Assembly (NCBI RefSeq): GCF_004352855.1
Contig: NZ_SJSC01000004.1
Span: 62,001-126,000, forward strand
Direction of reading: 5' to 3'
DNA from: Marinomonas sp. KMM3893
GTDB lineage: Bacteria > Pseudomonadota > Gammaproteobacteria > Pseudomonadales > Marinomonadaceae
Length of the DNA: 64,000 nucleotides
A program made the translations under genes and the position numbers. Below, piece after piece: positions 36,002 to 44,231 of the stretch (its first letter is position 1; each line of letters begins with the position of its first letter). The notes under the pieces were generated by a model that saw only the letters and a program-made list of their open reading frames with translations, was not told the origin of the DNA and searched no databases.

Positions 36002-37018
36002 ATGAGTAAATTTCAAGAAAGTAAATGCTTGGTACGAGCCTATTTTGATGCTTTAGAAGAAGCGACAATAGATACTATTGATGATGTAGTATCTCCTTAT
36101 ATTGCTTCTGAGTATTCATGGCGAGGAGTATACCCTTGGAGAGAAATAGATAGTCTGAAAGACGTTGTCGGAAAATTCTGGAAGCCTTTGTTAACGTCTA
36201 TTAAGCATATGCAGCGCCGTCAAGATATTTTTATTGCTGGTCAGAATGAGTTCGATCAAGAGCAATGGGTTATGAGTATGGGTAATTTTACGGGCTTGTT
36301 TGATGAGGATTTTTTAGGCATTAAAGCAACTCGTAGAATTGTTAATATCCGTTATGCAGAATTTAATTGTGTTAATAATGGAAAAATCACGAAAACGGGT
36401 TTATTTATTGACCTGATAGGATTGATGGATCAAGCCGGAGCGTATCCTTTACCGCCTTCTACGGGGGTATATTATAACTACCCTGGTCCTAGGCATCATA
36501 ATGGATTGCAGTTTCAAGCTGTGTCAGAAGAAGAGGGAAAAAAGACGCTTGATTTAGTGCATGAAATGGTAAATGAGCTAGATGCGCTTAATAAAAGTGG
36601 CTCTATGACATGCACCCCTGAATTGTTAGAAAAAACCTGGTCTTCCAAAATGACATGGTATGGCCCGGCAGGAATTGGTGCTTCTTATACTATTCCTCGT
36701 TATCAAGAGCAGCATCAGCTTCCTTTTAGAGCAGGCCTTGCTGATAAGAAGTTTTGTGGACATGTTTGTCGGTTTGCAGAAGGTAACTTTGCTTGTTTTT
36801 TCGGATGGCCTAATTTATCAAATACGCCAATAGGCGGATGGCTTGGTTTGCCGGGAGGAAATATCAATGCCGAGATGCAAGTTGTTGATATTTATTGCCG
36901 TGAAGGGGATAAACTTAGTGAAAACTGGGTGCTTATCGATATCCCTTACTGGCTTAAACAACAGGGGCTGGATATTTTAAAGCGTACGCAAGATGTGTTG
37001 AATCCGATAATCGATTAA
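36002..37018 (+). CDS. Two-domain NTF2/SnoaL-like protein D
   Basis: About 338 residues with two NTF2-like domains, paralogous to A: TWYGPAGIGASYTIPRYQEQ, GGWLGLPGGNINAEMQVVDIY and SENWVLIDIPYWLKQQGLDIL align with matching phrases in A. The ATG at 36002 has GAGAG upstream; the open frame begins with TTG at 35966. It is followed by the LacI-type regulator gene. Function unknown. Confidence 0.75.
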   Translation: MSKFQESKCLVRAYFDALEEATIDTIDDVVSPYIASEYSWRGVYPWREIDSLKDVVGKFWKPLLTSIKHMQRRQDIFIAGQNEFDQEQWVMSMGNFTGLFDEDFLGIKATRRIVNIRYAEFNCVNNGKITKTGLFIDLIGLMDQAGAYPLPPSTGVYYNYPGPRHHNGLQFQAVSEEEGKKTLDLVHEMVNELDALNKSGSMTCTPELLEKTWSSKMTWYGPAGIGASYTIPRYQEQHQLPFRAGLADKKFCGHVCRFAEGNFACFFGWPNLSNTPIGGWLGLPGGNINAEMQVVDIYCREGDKLSENWVLIDIPYWLKQQGLDILKRTQDVLNPIID

Positions 37019-37107
37019 AAATCGACCAGGTTTTTTATTGATTACAAAGTCTTACAATATTAGTGGTTGATACTACAGCTATTTTTATATAATTCCCTGA
37101 TTAAACT

Positions 37108-38142
37108 ATGGCAAATGATATAAATATGAAAATAAAACCTAGCTCTGTTGACGTTGCTAAAGCGGCTGGTGTTAGCCAATCTATGGTGAGTAGGGCCTTT
37201 ACTCCTGGCTCTTCGATTAATCCAGATAAAAGAGCTTTCATTATTGCGAAAGCGAAGGAGCTTGGTTATCGGCCTAATATCATGGCACGTTCCATGATCA
37301 CTAAAAAAAGTAAGATCATAGGTTTTGTGTTTGGTTATTTAGAAAACCATTATTACCCTCTTGCACTGGAGCAGTTATCTCGCGAATTTCAGGCTAAGGG
37401 TTATCATAGTTTGATGTTTTTCTCGGATAACCAAAGCTCCGCTGATGACATAGTTCAAGAATTTCTCCAATATCAGATTGATGCTGTGGTTTTGGCATCC
37501 GTTTCTTTGTCTCCTGATTGGATTGAGGCTTGTAATTCACTGTCGGTCCCAGTAGTGCTATTTAACCGTGCGATTAAAACAGATGATGTTACGTCAGTGA
37601 CGTCTGCCAACTATGAAGGCGGGAAAACGGTAGCCCGTTATTTAGTGGAAACAGGGCATAAAAGAATAAGTTATATTTCAGGTTTTGTAGAATCTTCAAC
37701 GAACAAAGATAGGGAACGTGGTTTGAATGACGGTCTAGAGGATCACGGGATGACCTTATTCTCTGTTGAAAGTGGTAATTATGATCAAGAGCAAGCAAGA
37801 CTCGCGACATTAAATATGTTTTCTGTGGATAAAGCAGAGACCCCAGATGCACTTTTTGTTGCAAGTGATCACATGGCATTTTCCGTTCTTGAAACCTTAA
37901 GATATGAACTTGGCTTAAGGGTTCCTGAAGATGTTTCTGTCATAGGGTACGATAACGTTCCTCTAGGTGCTGCGCCTTCTTATAATCTAACCACTATGAG
38001 TCAGCCTGTTGATGACATGGTTTCTCATACTGTTAACGCTGTTATGAGTCGTATAGGGCAACCTAACCTTAAGCCAGAAAGAATAGAAATTCCTAGTCAT
38101 TTAATTCTACGTAAAACAGTCAAAAACCGTCTTATTTCTTAA
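37108..38142 (+). CDS. LacI-family regulator of the NTF2-rich locus
   Basis: 344 residues. Helix-turn-helix VDVAKAAGVSQSMVSRAF (about 14-31) and hinge YRPNIMARSMITKKS precede the effector domain (IIGFVFGYLENHYYPLALEQL, VIGYDNVPLGAAPSYNLTTM). It lies between the importer/NTF2 genes and the enzyme genes, and the same 16-bp palindrome stands before both sets, so it probably represses or activates both. No copy of the palindrome is seen before its own start. No strong ribosome site precedes the ATG; MKIKPSSV (37126) is an alternative. Confidence 0.92.
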   Translation: MANDINMKIKPSSVDVAKAAGVSQSMVSRAFTPGSSINPDKRAFIIAKAKELGYRPNIMARSMITKKSKIIGFVFGYLENHYYPLALEQLSREFQAKGYHSLMFFSDNQSSADDIVQEFLQYQIDAVVLASVSLSPDWIEACNSLSVPVVLFNRAIKTDDVTSVTSANYEGGKTVARYLVETGHKRISYISGFVESSTNKDRERGLNDGLEDHGMTLFSVESGNYDQEQARLATLNMFSVDKAETPDALFVASDHMAFSVLETLRYELGLRVPEDVSVIGYDNVPLGAAPSYNLTTMSQPVDDMVSHTVNAVMSRIGQPNLKPERIEIPSHLILRKTVKNRLIS

Positions 38143-38186
38143 TTAAATAAAATATGTTTTTTTATGGCTGTTTTTTTAAAATCGAT

Positions 38187-38202
38187 TTGCATACGTATTC
38201 AA
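38187..38202. promoter_or_regulatory. LacI-type operator TTGCATACGTATTCAA, site 2
   Basis: Identical over all 16 bases to the site at 29608-29623, 130 bp before the HisD-family gene. It marks a second promoter and links the downstream enzyme operon to the importer operon. Confidence 0.8.
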
Positions 38203-38331
38203 ATTAATTCAGTATATAAAAGTTAATCTTATATCTGAAAATAAAAAGGTGTTGATTAGGATGTTTGGATCACGCTTCTTAATTAACTAGGTAATGTCAA
38301 TCATATAACAATTAAAACTAATGAGGTCATC

Positions 38332-39645
38332 ATGGCTATTTATTTAAAAACAGGTAAAGAAGAAAGCGTTGTTGCTGAAATGAACGCTAAAGTTCGAGCG
38401 ATTGTGGAAGCATCTATTCTTGATGTAGAAGCTCGTGGAGATCAGGCAATTCGAGAAATGTCGAATAAATTCGATAATTGGGACCGAGAAAGTTACCAAT
38501 TAACGCAACAAGAGATTCAAGCCTGCTTAGACAGCTTAAGTGACCAAGAACTGAAAGACATCGAGTTTGCTCAAACGCAAGTGCGTCGTTTCGCAGAGCA
38601 CCAGAAAGCGGCACTTCGCGATGTAGAAGTTGAGACGCTACCAGGTGTGATCTTGGGACATAAAAATATCCCAATGAACTCTGTGGGTTGTTATGTGCCT
38701 GGTGGTAAATACCCAATGGTCGCCTCTGCTCACATGTCTGTTTTAACGGCCAATGTGGCTGGTGTGAAACGCATTGTCTCTTGTGCTCCACCATACAAGG
38801 GTAAACCCGCAGCGGCCATTGTTGCTGCGCAACATCTTGCAGGCGCCAATGAAATTTACGCTTTAGGTGGTATTCAAGCGGTCGCCGCGATGGCCATTGG
38901 TACTCAAACGATAAAACCTGTTGATATGCTAGTCGGCCCAGGTAATGCCTTTGTGGCTGAAGCGAAACGCCAGTTATTTGGTCGTGTCGGGATTGATCTT
39001 TTTGCTGGACCAACGGAAACCCTAGTTATTGCGGATGAGACGGTAGACGGTGAATTATGTGCTGTCGATTTATTGGGCCAAGCTGAGCATGGTGTTAACT
39101 CTCCCGCTGTTTTGTTGACCAATTCTGAAAAATTGGCAAGAGACACCATGGCGGAAGTAGAGCGTCAATTAACCGTTCTGCCAACGGCCGATGCCGCTCG
39201 TCAAAGCTGGCAAGAGTACGGACAAGTGATTGTGGCAGAGAGCTACGATGAAATGTTGGCCATTGCGGATGACCTCGCCTTTGAGCACGTGCAAATAATG
39301 ACAGATCGTGATGACTGGTTTAAAGACAACTTAACCAATTATGGTGCGCTTTTCTTAGGTCCTCGTACGAACGTCGCCTACGGCGACAAATGCATCGGGA
39401 CTAACCACACACTGCCGACGAAAAAAGCAGGTCGTTTCACCGGAGGTTTATGGGTCGGTAAATTCATTAAAACCTGTACATATCAAAAAGTGCTAACAGA
39501 TGAAGCGTCTGCTTTTGTCGGTGAACATTGTTCACGCCTTTGTGCTTTGGAAGGTTTTGCTGGCCATGGTGAGCAAGCGAATATTCGTGTTCGTCGTTAC
39601 GGTAAGCGTATCGTAGAGCCATACAGCGCAGTCCAACCTGAGTAA
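38332..39645 (+). CDS. Histidinol-dehydrogenase-family enzyme (HpsN-like)
   Basis: 437 residues of the HisD family, which oxidises a primary alcohol to a carboxylate in two NAD-dependent steps. [45 protein letters not shown] and GQAEHG carry the nucleotide, zinc and active-site residues; [20 protein letters not shown] replaces the histidinol version of the C-terminus. The neighbourhood is not histidine biosynthesis, and the sequence resembles HpsN (sulfopropanediol 3-dehydrogenase), but other HpsN genes are absent. So it is a catabolic dehydrogenase of unknown substrate. GAGG lies six bases before the ATG. Confidence 0.85.
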   Translation: MAIYLKTGKEESVVAEMNAKVRAIVEASILDVEARGDQAIREMSNKFDNWDRESYQLTQQEIQACLDSLSDQELKDIEFAQTQVRRFAEHQKAALRDVEVETLPGVILGHKNIPMNSVGCYVPGGKYPMVASAHMSVLTANVAGVKRIVSCAPPYKGKPAAAIVAAQHLAGANEIYALGGIQAVAAMAIGTQTIKPVDMLVGPGNAFVAEAKRQLFGRVGIDLFAGPTETLVIADETVDGELCAVDLLGQAEHGVNSPAVLLTNSEKLARDTMAEVERQLTVLPTADAARQSWQEYGQVIVAESYDEMLAIADDLAFEHVQIMTDRDDWFKDNLTNYGALFLGPRTNVAYGDKCIGTNHTLPTKKAGRFTGGLWVGKFIKTCTYQKVLTDEASAFVGEHCSRLCALEGFAGHGEQANIRVRRYGKRIVEPYSAVQPE

Positions 39646-39647
39646 TT

Positions 39648-40415
39648 ATGATGAATTTACCTAAAACACCGTCTTTTAATCTCCAGGGCAAGCGTGCCTT
39701 GGTAACCGGTGCGGGCAGAGGCATTGGTTTGGCATCAGCGGTCGCATTAGCGGAAGCTGGTGCAAATGTCACCCTTACTGCACGTAGTCAACATGAAATA
39801 GAGAAGGCCGCTTTGGCGATTAGAGAGAAAGGTTGGCTGGCAGAATTTAAAACACTGGATGTGACTGATTTTAAGGCTGTTGCCGCCTTTGTTCAGCAAT
39901 CCGATCCCTTTGATATTTTAGTCTCAAGTGCCGGTGGGGCAAGGCATAAGCCTGCTTTGGATGTGACAGAAGAAGATTTTGATTTCACCTTATCTTTGAA
40001 TACAAAATCTGCATTTTTTGTTGCTCAGAGTGTTGCTAAAAAACTGGTAGAGCACAACTTACCTGGGAGCTTAATTACGATATCCAGTCAAATGGGGCAT
40101 GTTGGTGGTCCTGATAGAGCAACGTATTGCGCCAGCAAACATGCCATTGAAGGATTCACGAAGTCGATGTCGAAAGAGTTAGGCGCTCATAATATTCGTA
40201 TTAATACGCTCTGTCCTACGTTTATAAGAACGCCGTTAACAGAACCTGCCCTACAAGATGCCAATTTTAAAGCCTACGTGGAAAATATGATTGCTTTACA
40301 ACGCGTGGGTGAGATTGAAGACATTATGGGGCCTATTGTTTTCTTAGCTTCTGATGCCAGCGCACTGATTACAGGCAGTGCCTTAATGGTTGATGGTGGT
40401 TGGACAGCGTATTAA
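39648..40415 (+). CDS. Short-chain dehydrogenase/reductase, gluconate 5-dehydrogenase-like
   Basis: 255-residue classical SDR. Nucleotide motif TGAGRGIGLA, the SSAGGARHKP strand, catalytic serine region ISSQMGHVGG and YCASK (Tyr-x-x-x-Lys) are all present; the C-terminal GSALMVDGGWTAY is typical. It starts two bases after the HisD-family stop and is co-transcribed with it. It would oxidise or reduce a hydroxyl of the pathway intermediate; the substrate is unknown. Confidence 0.88.
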   Translation: MMNLPKTPSFNLQGKRALVTGAGRGIGLASAVALAEAGANVTLTARSQHEIEKAALAIREKGWLAEFKTLDVTDFKAVAAFVQQSDPFDILVSSAGGARHKPALDVTEEDFDFTLSLNTKSAFFVAQSVAKKLVEHNLPGSLITISSQMGHVGGPDRATYCASKHAIEGFTKSMSKELGAHNIRINTLCPTFIRTPLTEPALQDANFKAYVENMIALQRVGEIEDIMGPIVFLASDASALITGSALMVDGGWTAY

Positions 40416-40424
40416 CAAATATTT

Positions 40425-41405
40425 ATGGTGAGCAAATTGACAAAACAAACTTTAGAAAGTCGTGTTGTACGTTATGGTGAGTTAGTACCTTGCAAAACTG
40501 CATTTATTGATACTCATACACCAGGATCGGATCAAAAAGAAAATTTTACCATTATTGGGGCTGGTGTCTCAGAAAGCCCAGATCAGCATGTCCATATCCG
40601 CGACACACCGGGATTTAATATTGGGGCTGCTGGCCAGCCACCAAAGTGTACTAATTCGCTACACACACACCGAACTGCCGAAGTGTTTTTTGTCCAGAAA
40701 GGAACATGGCGTTTTTTTTGGGGAATAGATGGCACAGATGGTGAGTTTATTGCCAAAGAGGGAGACTTATTCAATATTCCCACTGGCATTTTTCGCGGCT
40801 TTGAAAACGTCGGAGAAGAATACGGCATGATCATGGCTGTATTAGGTGGGAATGATGCGGGAGGCGGTGTGATTTGGGCTCCTCAGGTCATCCAAACGGC
40901 TAAACAGCACGGTTTGATTCTTGCTGAAACAGGCCGTCTATATGACACTAAAAAAGGCGAGTCCTTGCCTGTTGGTGTGAACCCAATGCCGATATTAACA
41001 AACGAGGAGCTCGCCGCGTTTCCGGTTGTGAATGAGCGAGATGTGATTCCTCATTATGTTGCCCGTTATCTAGACATAAAAGCCATGGGCAATAAAGAAA
41101 CGGTTCAAGTACTTGGCGCACACGGCATTCTTAAGGATCGTCCCGGCTTTGAAATTGACTTTCTTCAAGCAGGGCAAAAAGGTCTAGGTGAACGTTATCG
41201 CAGTGACCAGCACGAGGTGTTTATGGTGCATGAAGGTCATTGGAAAATATGGGTGGATGATGAGTCTGCTATTTTAGCGCCGGGGGATACATGCGCCGTA
41301 CCGCCAAACGTAGAGCGTAGTATTCAACCTAATGTCAGTGGCAGCACAGGACTCTTTTTGATACGCAGTACGAATGATGAAGCAGGCTACACCCAAAGTG
41401 TCTAA
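40425..41405 (+). CDS. Bicupin protein
   Basis: 326 residues with two cupin domains (about 45-150 and 220-320). The first has a complete-looking metal site, SLHTHRTAEVFFVQKG (His, His, Glu) and a later FRGFENV segment without the usual second-motif histidine. The second retains RSDQHEVFMVHEGHWKIW but lacks the first His of the HxH pair, so it may not bind metal. The role could be oxygenase or isomerase. It starts nine bases after the SDR stop. Confidence 0.8.
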   Translation: MVSKLTKQTLESRVVRYGELVPCKTAFIDTHTPGSDQKENFTIIGAGVSESPDQHVHIRDTPGFNIGAAGQPPKCTNSLHTHRTAEVFFVQKGTWRFFWGIDGTDGEFIAKEGDLFNIPTGIFRGFENVGEEYGMIMAVLGGNDAGGGVIWAPQVIQTAKQHGLILAETGRLYDTKKGESLPVGVNPMPILTNEELAAFPVVNERDVIPHYVARYLDIKAMGNKETVQVLGAHGILKDRPGFEIDFLQAGQKGLGERYRSDQHEVFMVHEGHWKIWVDDESAILAPGDTCAVPPNVERSIQPNVSGSTGLFLIRSTNDEAGYTQSV

Positions 41406-42111
41406 TTCTACACTTCCTTTAGTGCTGGTCCCCGGCATGATGTGTGATCATCGCTTATACACCCATCAAGCTGTTGCATTAGGGAAAAAGAGACAGGTTC
41501 TTGTTGTGCATGTTGAGCATGGGCGCTCTATGGAAGCCATAGCCTGTGATGTTTTCTCGCAGATTCCTTGGTCACGGTTTGCACTTGGCGGACTTTCTAT
41601 GGGGGGCATTATTGCAATGGAAATGGTGCGTCAGAAACCGGAACGGATTGCGGGTCTGGCGTTAATGGATACCAATCCATGGGCAGAGAGTCCTGACGTT
41701 AAAGCGCTACGGCAGCCACAAATTGACATGGCGAAGCAGGGGCGCTTTCTTGATGTTATTGAGCAGCAAATGGCGCCAAAGTATGGCGGATCTGCCGCAG
41801 AGCAAGAGAGTCAACTAGCGATAGTTTTGGACATGGCAAAGTCGCTTGGGAAAGAAGCCTTCATTAACCAATCAATCGCTCTGCGAGATAGGCCAGACCA
41901 AACAGACACCCTGAGAAACTTTGTCGGACCTAGTATTGCATTATGTGGTGAGCATGATCAGTTGTGTCCATTAGATCGTCATCAGGCTATTTGTCAACTT
42001 ATGCCAAATTGTCAGCTTCATATTGTCCCTAATTCGGGGCATTTAATCACCTTACAAATGCCATTAGCAACGAATTCACACCTTGCTGATTGGTTGGAGA
42101 CACTTATATGA
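41374..42111 (+). CDS. Alpha/beta hydrolase
   Basis: 245-residue alpha/beta-hydrolase-fold enzyme. The oxyanion strand LVLVPGMMCDHRLY, nucleophile elbow GGLSMGGIIA (Ser), acid in CGEHDQLCP (Asp) and late histidine in PNSGHLITLQMP complete the triad. The chosen ATG at 41374 overlaps the bicupin gene by 32 bases; the GTG at 41398 would still leave a small overlap. It probably hydrolyses an ester or lactone formed in the pathway. Confidence 0.82.
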   Translation: MMKQATPKVSNSTLPLVLVPGMMCDHRLYTHQAVALGKKRQVLVVHVEHGRSMEAIACDVFSQIPWSRFALGGLSMGGIIAMEMVRQKPERIAGLALMDTNPWAESPDVKALRQPQIDMAKQGRFLDVIEQQMAPKYGGSAAEQESQLAIVLDMAKSLGKEAFINQSIALRDRPDQTDTLRNFVGPSIALCGEHDQLCPLDRHQAICQLMPNCQLHIVPNSGHLITLQMPLATNSHLADWLETLI

Positions 42112-42812
42112 TATTTGATAAAGCGTATTTTGATGCCTTACGTTCTGTTGATACACCGACCATAGCAAATGCTATTGAAGTCGTATTAGGAAAACGCCAA
42201 GGCGATGGTTTTACACGCAGAACAGTCCTAGCCGCGGACCAATCGTTGCCTCCGATCTGTGGTTATGCTCGCACCGCTAAAATCAAAGCGGCAGTGCCCA
42301 CAACGGAAGAGCCAGACGTCATTGCAGCACGAAGAATGGCTTATTATGAATACATGGCTGAGTCACCGGAGCACAGCATCGCCGTACTAGAAGACCTAGA
42401 TTACCCTGATTGCGTTGGCGCCTATTGGGGTGAAATTAACACAAGTGTGCATAAGGGGTTTGGGTTAGGAGGAACATTAACCAATGGCGTTATGCGTGAC
42501 CTAGATGCCATGGCAGAAGGTTATCAAGTCATAGCCGGCTCAATTGGGCCTTCACACGCGTATGTTCGTATTAAAGAAATTGATACGGCGGTCACCTTGT
42601 TTGATTTGACGATTCAGCCTGGAGATATGATTCACGCAGACAAACATGGTGCGGTTGTTATTCCTAAAGCCGCGCAAGCGGGTATGGTTGATGCCATTAA
42701 GAAGATGATTGAGCGAGAAAAAATCGTCCTAGATGCGGCCAATAAACCTGGTTTTAATTTTGCTGCTTTTAAGCAAGCTTGGACAGAATTTGAAGCAAAA
42801 AGAGAAAAGTAG
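42108..42812 (+). CDS. RraA-family lyase/decarboxylase
   Basis: 234 residues from the ATG at 42108, which overlaps the hydrolase stop as ATGA and has GGAGA eight bases upstream. RraA-family features: VDTPTIANAIEVV at the N-terminus, GEINTSVHKGFGLGGTLTNGVMRDLDAMA (the GG-TNG-RD substrate and metal loop) and HADKHGAVVIP. Enzymes of this fold act as 4-hydroxy-4-methyl-2-oxoglutarate aldolases or oxaloacetate decarboxylases; here a terminal C-C cleavage yielding pyruvate-like products is plausible. Confidence 0.85.
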   Translation: MIFDKAYFDALRSVDTPTIANAIEVVLGKRQGDGFTRRTVLAADQSLPPICGYARTAKIKAAVPTTEEPDVIAARRMAYYEYMAESPEHSIAVLEDLDYPDCVGAYWGEINTSVHKGFGLGGTLTNGVMRDLDAMAEGYQVIAGSIGPSHAYVRIKEIDTAVTLFDLTIQPGDMIHADKHGAVVIPKAAQAGMVDAIKKMIEREKIVLDAANKPGFNFAAFKQAWTEFEAKREK

Positions 42813-42831
42813 TAGATAGGCTATGCCGTTT

Positions 42832-42869
42832 AAAAAGCCTTATTCATCAGACTATGAATAAGGCTTTTT
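42832..42869. terminator. Bidirectional terminator
   Basis: Perfect 16-bp arms AAAAAGCCTTATTCAT/ATGAATAAGGCTTTTT with a 6-nt loop and flanking A/T runs, between the RraA gene and the convergent dehydrogenase gene. Confidence 0.93.
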
Positions 42870-42913
42870 ATTGGCCAAAAACAGCCAGTATAACAGCGAT
42901 TATTACCGCTAAT

Positions 42914-43774
42914 TTACTGAACGGTTTTATACACGGCAGCAATGTCTTCGTCGCTAAAGCCAGCTTTTTTAGCCTGTTTGAACGCTTCGTTAGCGGTAGC
43001 GGCCGTTGGTAGAGACAGGTTTAGCTTATCGCCGAGTGCAACGGCGAGGCGCATGTCTTTTTGCATGTGTTTAAGCGGAAAGCTTACGGTGTAGTCTTCA
43101 GCCAGTAGCATGGCCCCTTTGCCTTTAAACATTGGGTTGGCGATGGCGCCAGCGGCAATAACTTCCAGAATTTTCTCACCGTCTAGCCCGGCTTTTTGAC
43201 CAAGTGACATACCCTCACTAAAGATGCTTAACATGCCCCCCATCATCATATTGACGACCAGCTTCATGCTCGCACCTTGACCAACTTCGCCTAAAAAGGG
43301 CGACATTTTCCCCATGACATCAAACGCAGGAAGCGCCTCGTCATAAAGGGTTTTATCGCCAGCCGCTAAGATGATTAAAGTGCCGTCTTCGGCGGGTTTT
43401 TTGGTACCAGAAACCGGCGCTTCTAAAAAGCGGCCACCCGCGTTGGTAATGGCATCGGCAATCATTTGAGATGTGCTGTCGTCCACCGTCGACATATCAA
43501 TGTAACCGCGGCCTTCACCTATGCCGGCCGCGACACCTTCAGGGCCTTGGCAAATCGCCAACGCCGCCGCAGGGTCGGAAACCATAGCAAAGGTAATATC
43601 ACAGTGTGCGGCAACGCTTTTTGGGCTTGTGCCTTGTTTGGCGCCTAAGACAACGAGCTCGGTTGTCTTTTCGGCATTACGGTTCCAAACGGTGACATCG
43701 AAGCCTGCTTTAATGAGATTTTCTGCCATGGCTTTGCCCATGATGCCTAGTCCTAAAAAACCTACGCGAGTCAT
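42914..43774 (-). CDS. NAD(P)-dependent beta-hydroxyacid dehydrogenase (HIBADH/GarR-like)
   Basis: 286 residues. Rossmann motif GFLGLGIMGKAMAENL, WNRNAEKT, the substrate-binding DMSTVDDSTS and EAPVSGTKKPAEDG, and the catalytic lysine in GASMKLVVNMMM identify the 3-hydroxyisobutyrate/tartronate-semialdehyde reductase family. It reduces or oxidises small hydroxy-acid semialdehydes and could take products of the adjacent RraA-type lyase. It runs convergent to that operon, and AGAGAG precedes the ATG, so it has its own promoter. Confidence 0.88.
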   Translation of the reverse strand: MTRVGFLGLGIMGKAMAENLIKAGFDVTVWNRNAEKTTELVVLGAKQGTSPKSVAAHCDITFAMVSDPAAALAICQGPEGVAAGIGEGRGYIDMSTVDDSTSQMIADAITNAGGRFLEAPVSGTKKPAEDGTLIILAAGDKTLYDEALPAFDVMGKMSPFLGEVGQGASMKLVVNMMMGGMLSIFSEGMSLGQKAGLDGEKILEVIAAGAIANPMFKGKGAMLLAEDYTVSFPLKHMQKDMRLAVALGDKLNLSLPTAATANEAFKQAKKAGFSDEDIAAVYKTVQ

Positions 43775-44231
43775 AATTTTCTCTCTATGTATCTAATGAG
43801 TTACGGATGACGACACTTTATCATGGCGACGTCTTTTGGGTCGATCTGAGCGCTAGCAAGCAATGTGACAATTTACGTCGCTGTTGTCAGCCATTGTTGT
43901 CAGCCATTAGCCAATGCCGTTTGGCGTGGTATTGAGGTCGCCTTGACGCGTGCCCAGACGCCTGATACGAAAGCGCCGGATGAAAGGGAGTGCGCACAAG
44001 ATAAGGCCTAACTGCGAGTGCACTGATCTATGCCAAGGTTCTGTTGGAAGAAGTGTGTGCTAGCGCACAGAGTGGGTGTGCTCTTTGGCGATACAGTGCT
44101 AGGTGTCTTTTATATTCAGTACTGATCCACCCATTCAGTCTACGGATGCCATCAGTAAGGCGAAGATCAAGCTATCAAGCTGCGTGAATATTCATAATCC
44201 ATCATGAACAACAAGCTGGGAGTAATAGGTT
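43775..44231. other. Intergenic region upstream of xfp
   Basis: About 460 bases. It holds the Crp/Fnr-like site at 44054 and, at 43808, a 43-codon frame whose first residues (MTTLYHGDVFWVDL) recall MazF-like proteins; it has no continuing homology and is not called a gene. Confidence 0.5.
44054..44069. promoter_or_regulatory. Crp/Fnr-like site before xfp
   Basis: TGTGTGCTAGCGCACA, one mismatch from the TGTGCG-N4-CGCACA dyad found before atpD and the arc operon. TACAGT at 44092-44097 would be a -10, placing the site near -42. Confidence 0.7.

Noticed and set aside
38332-39645. HisD-family gene as histidine biosynthesis hisD
   Set aside because: No other his genes nearby, C-terminal region differs from histidinol dehydrogenases, and the operon is catabolic.
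43808-43939. Short frame starting MTTLYHGDVFWVDL that recalls MazF toxins
   Set aside because: Similarity covers about 12 residues only, the rest does not fit the fold, and there is no partner antitoxin.
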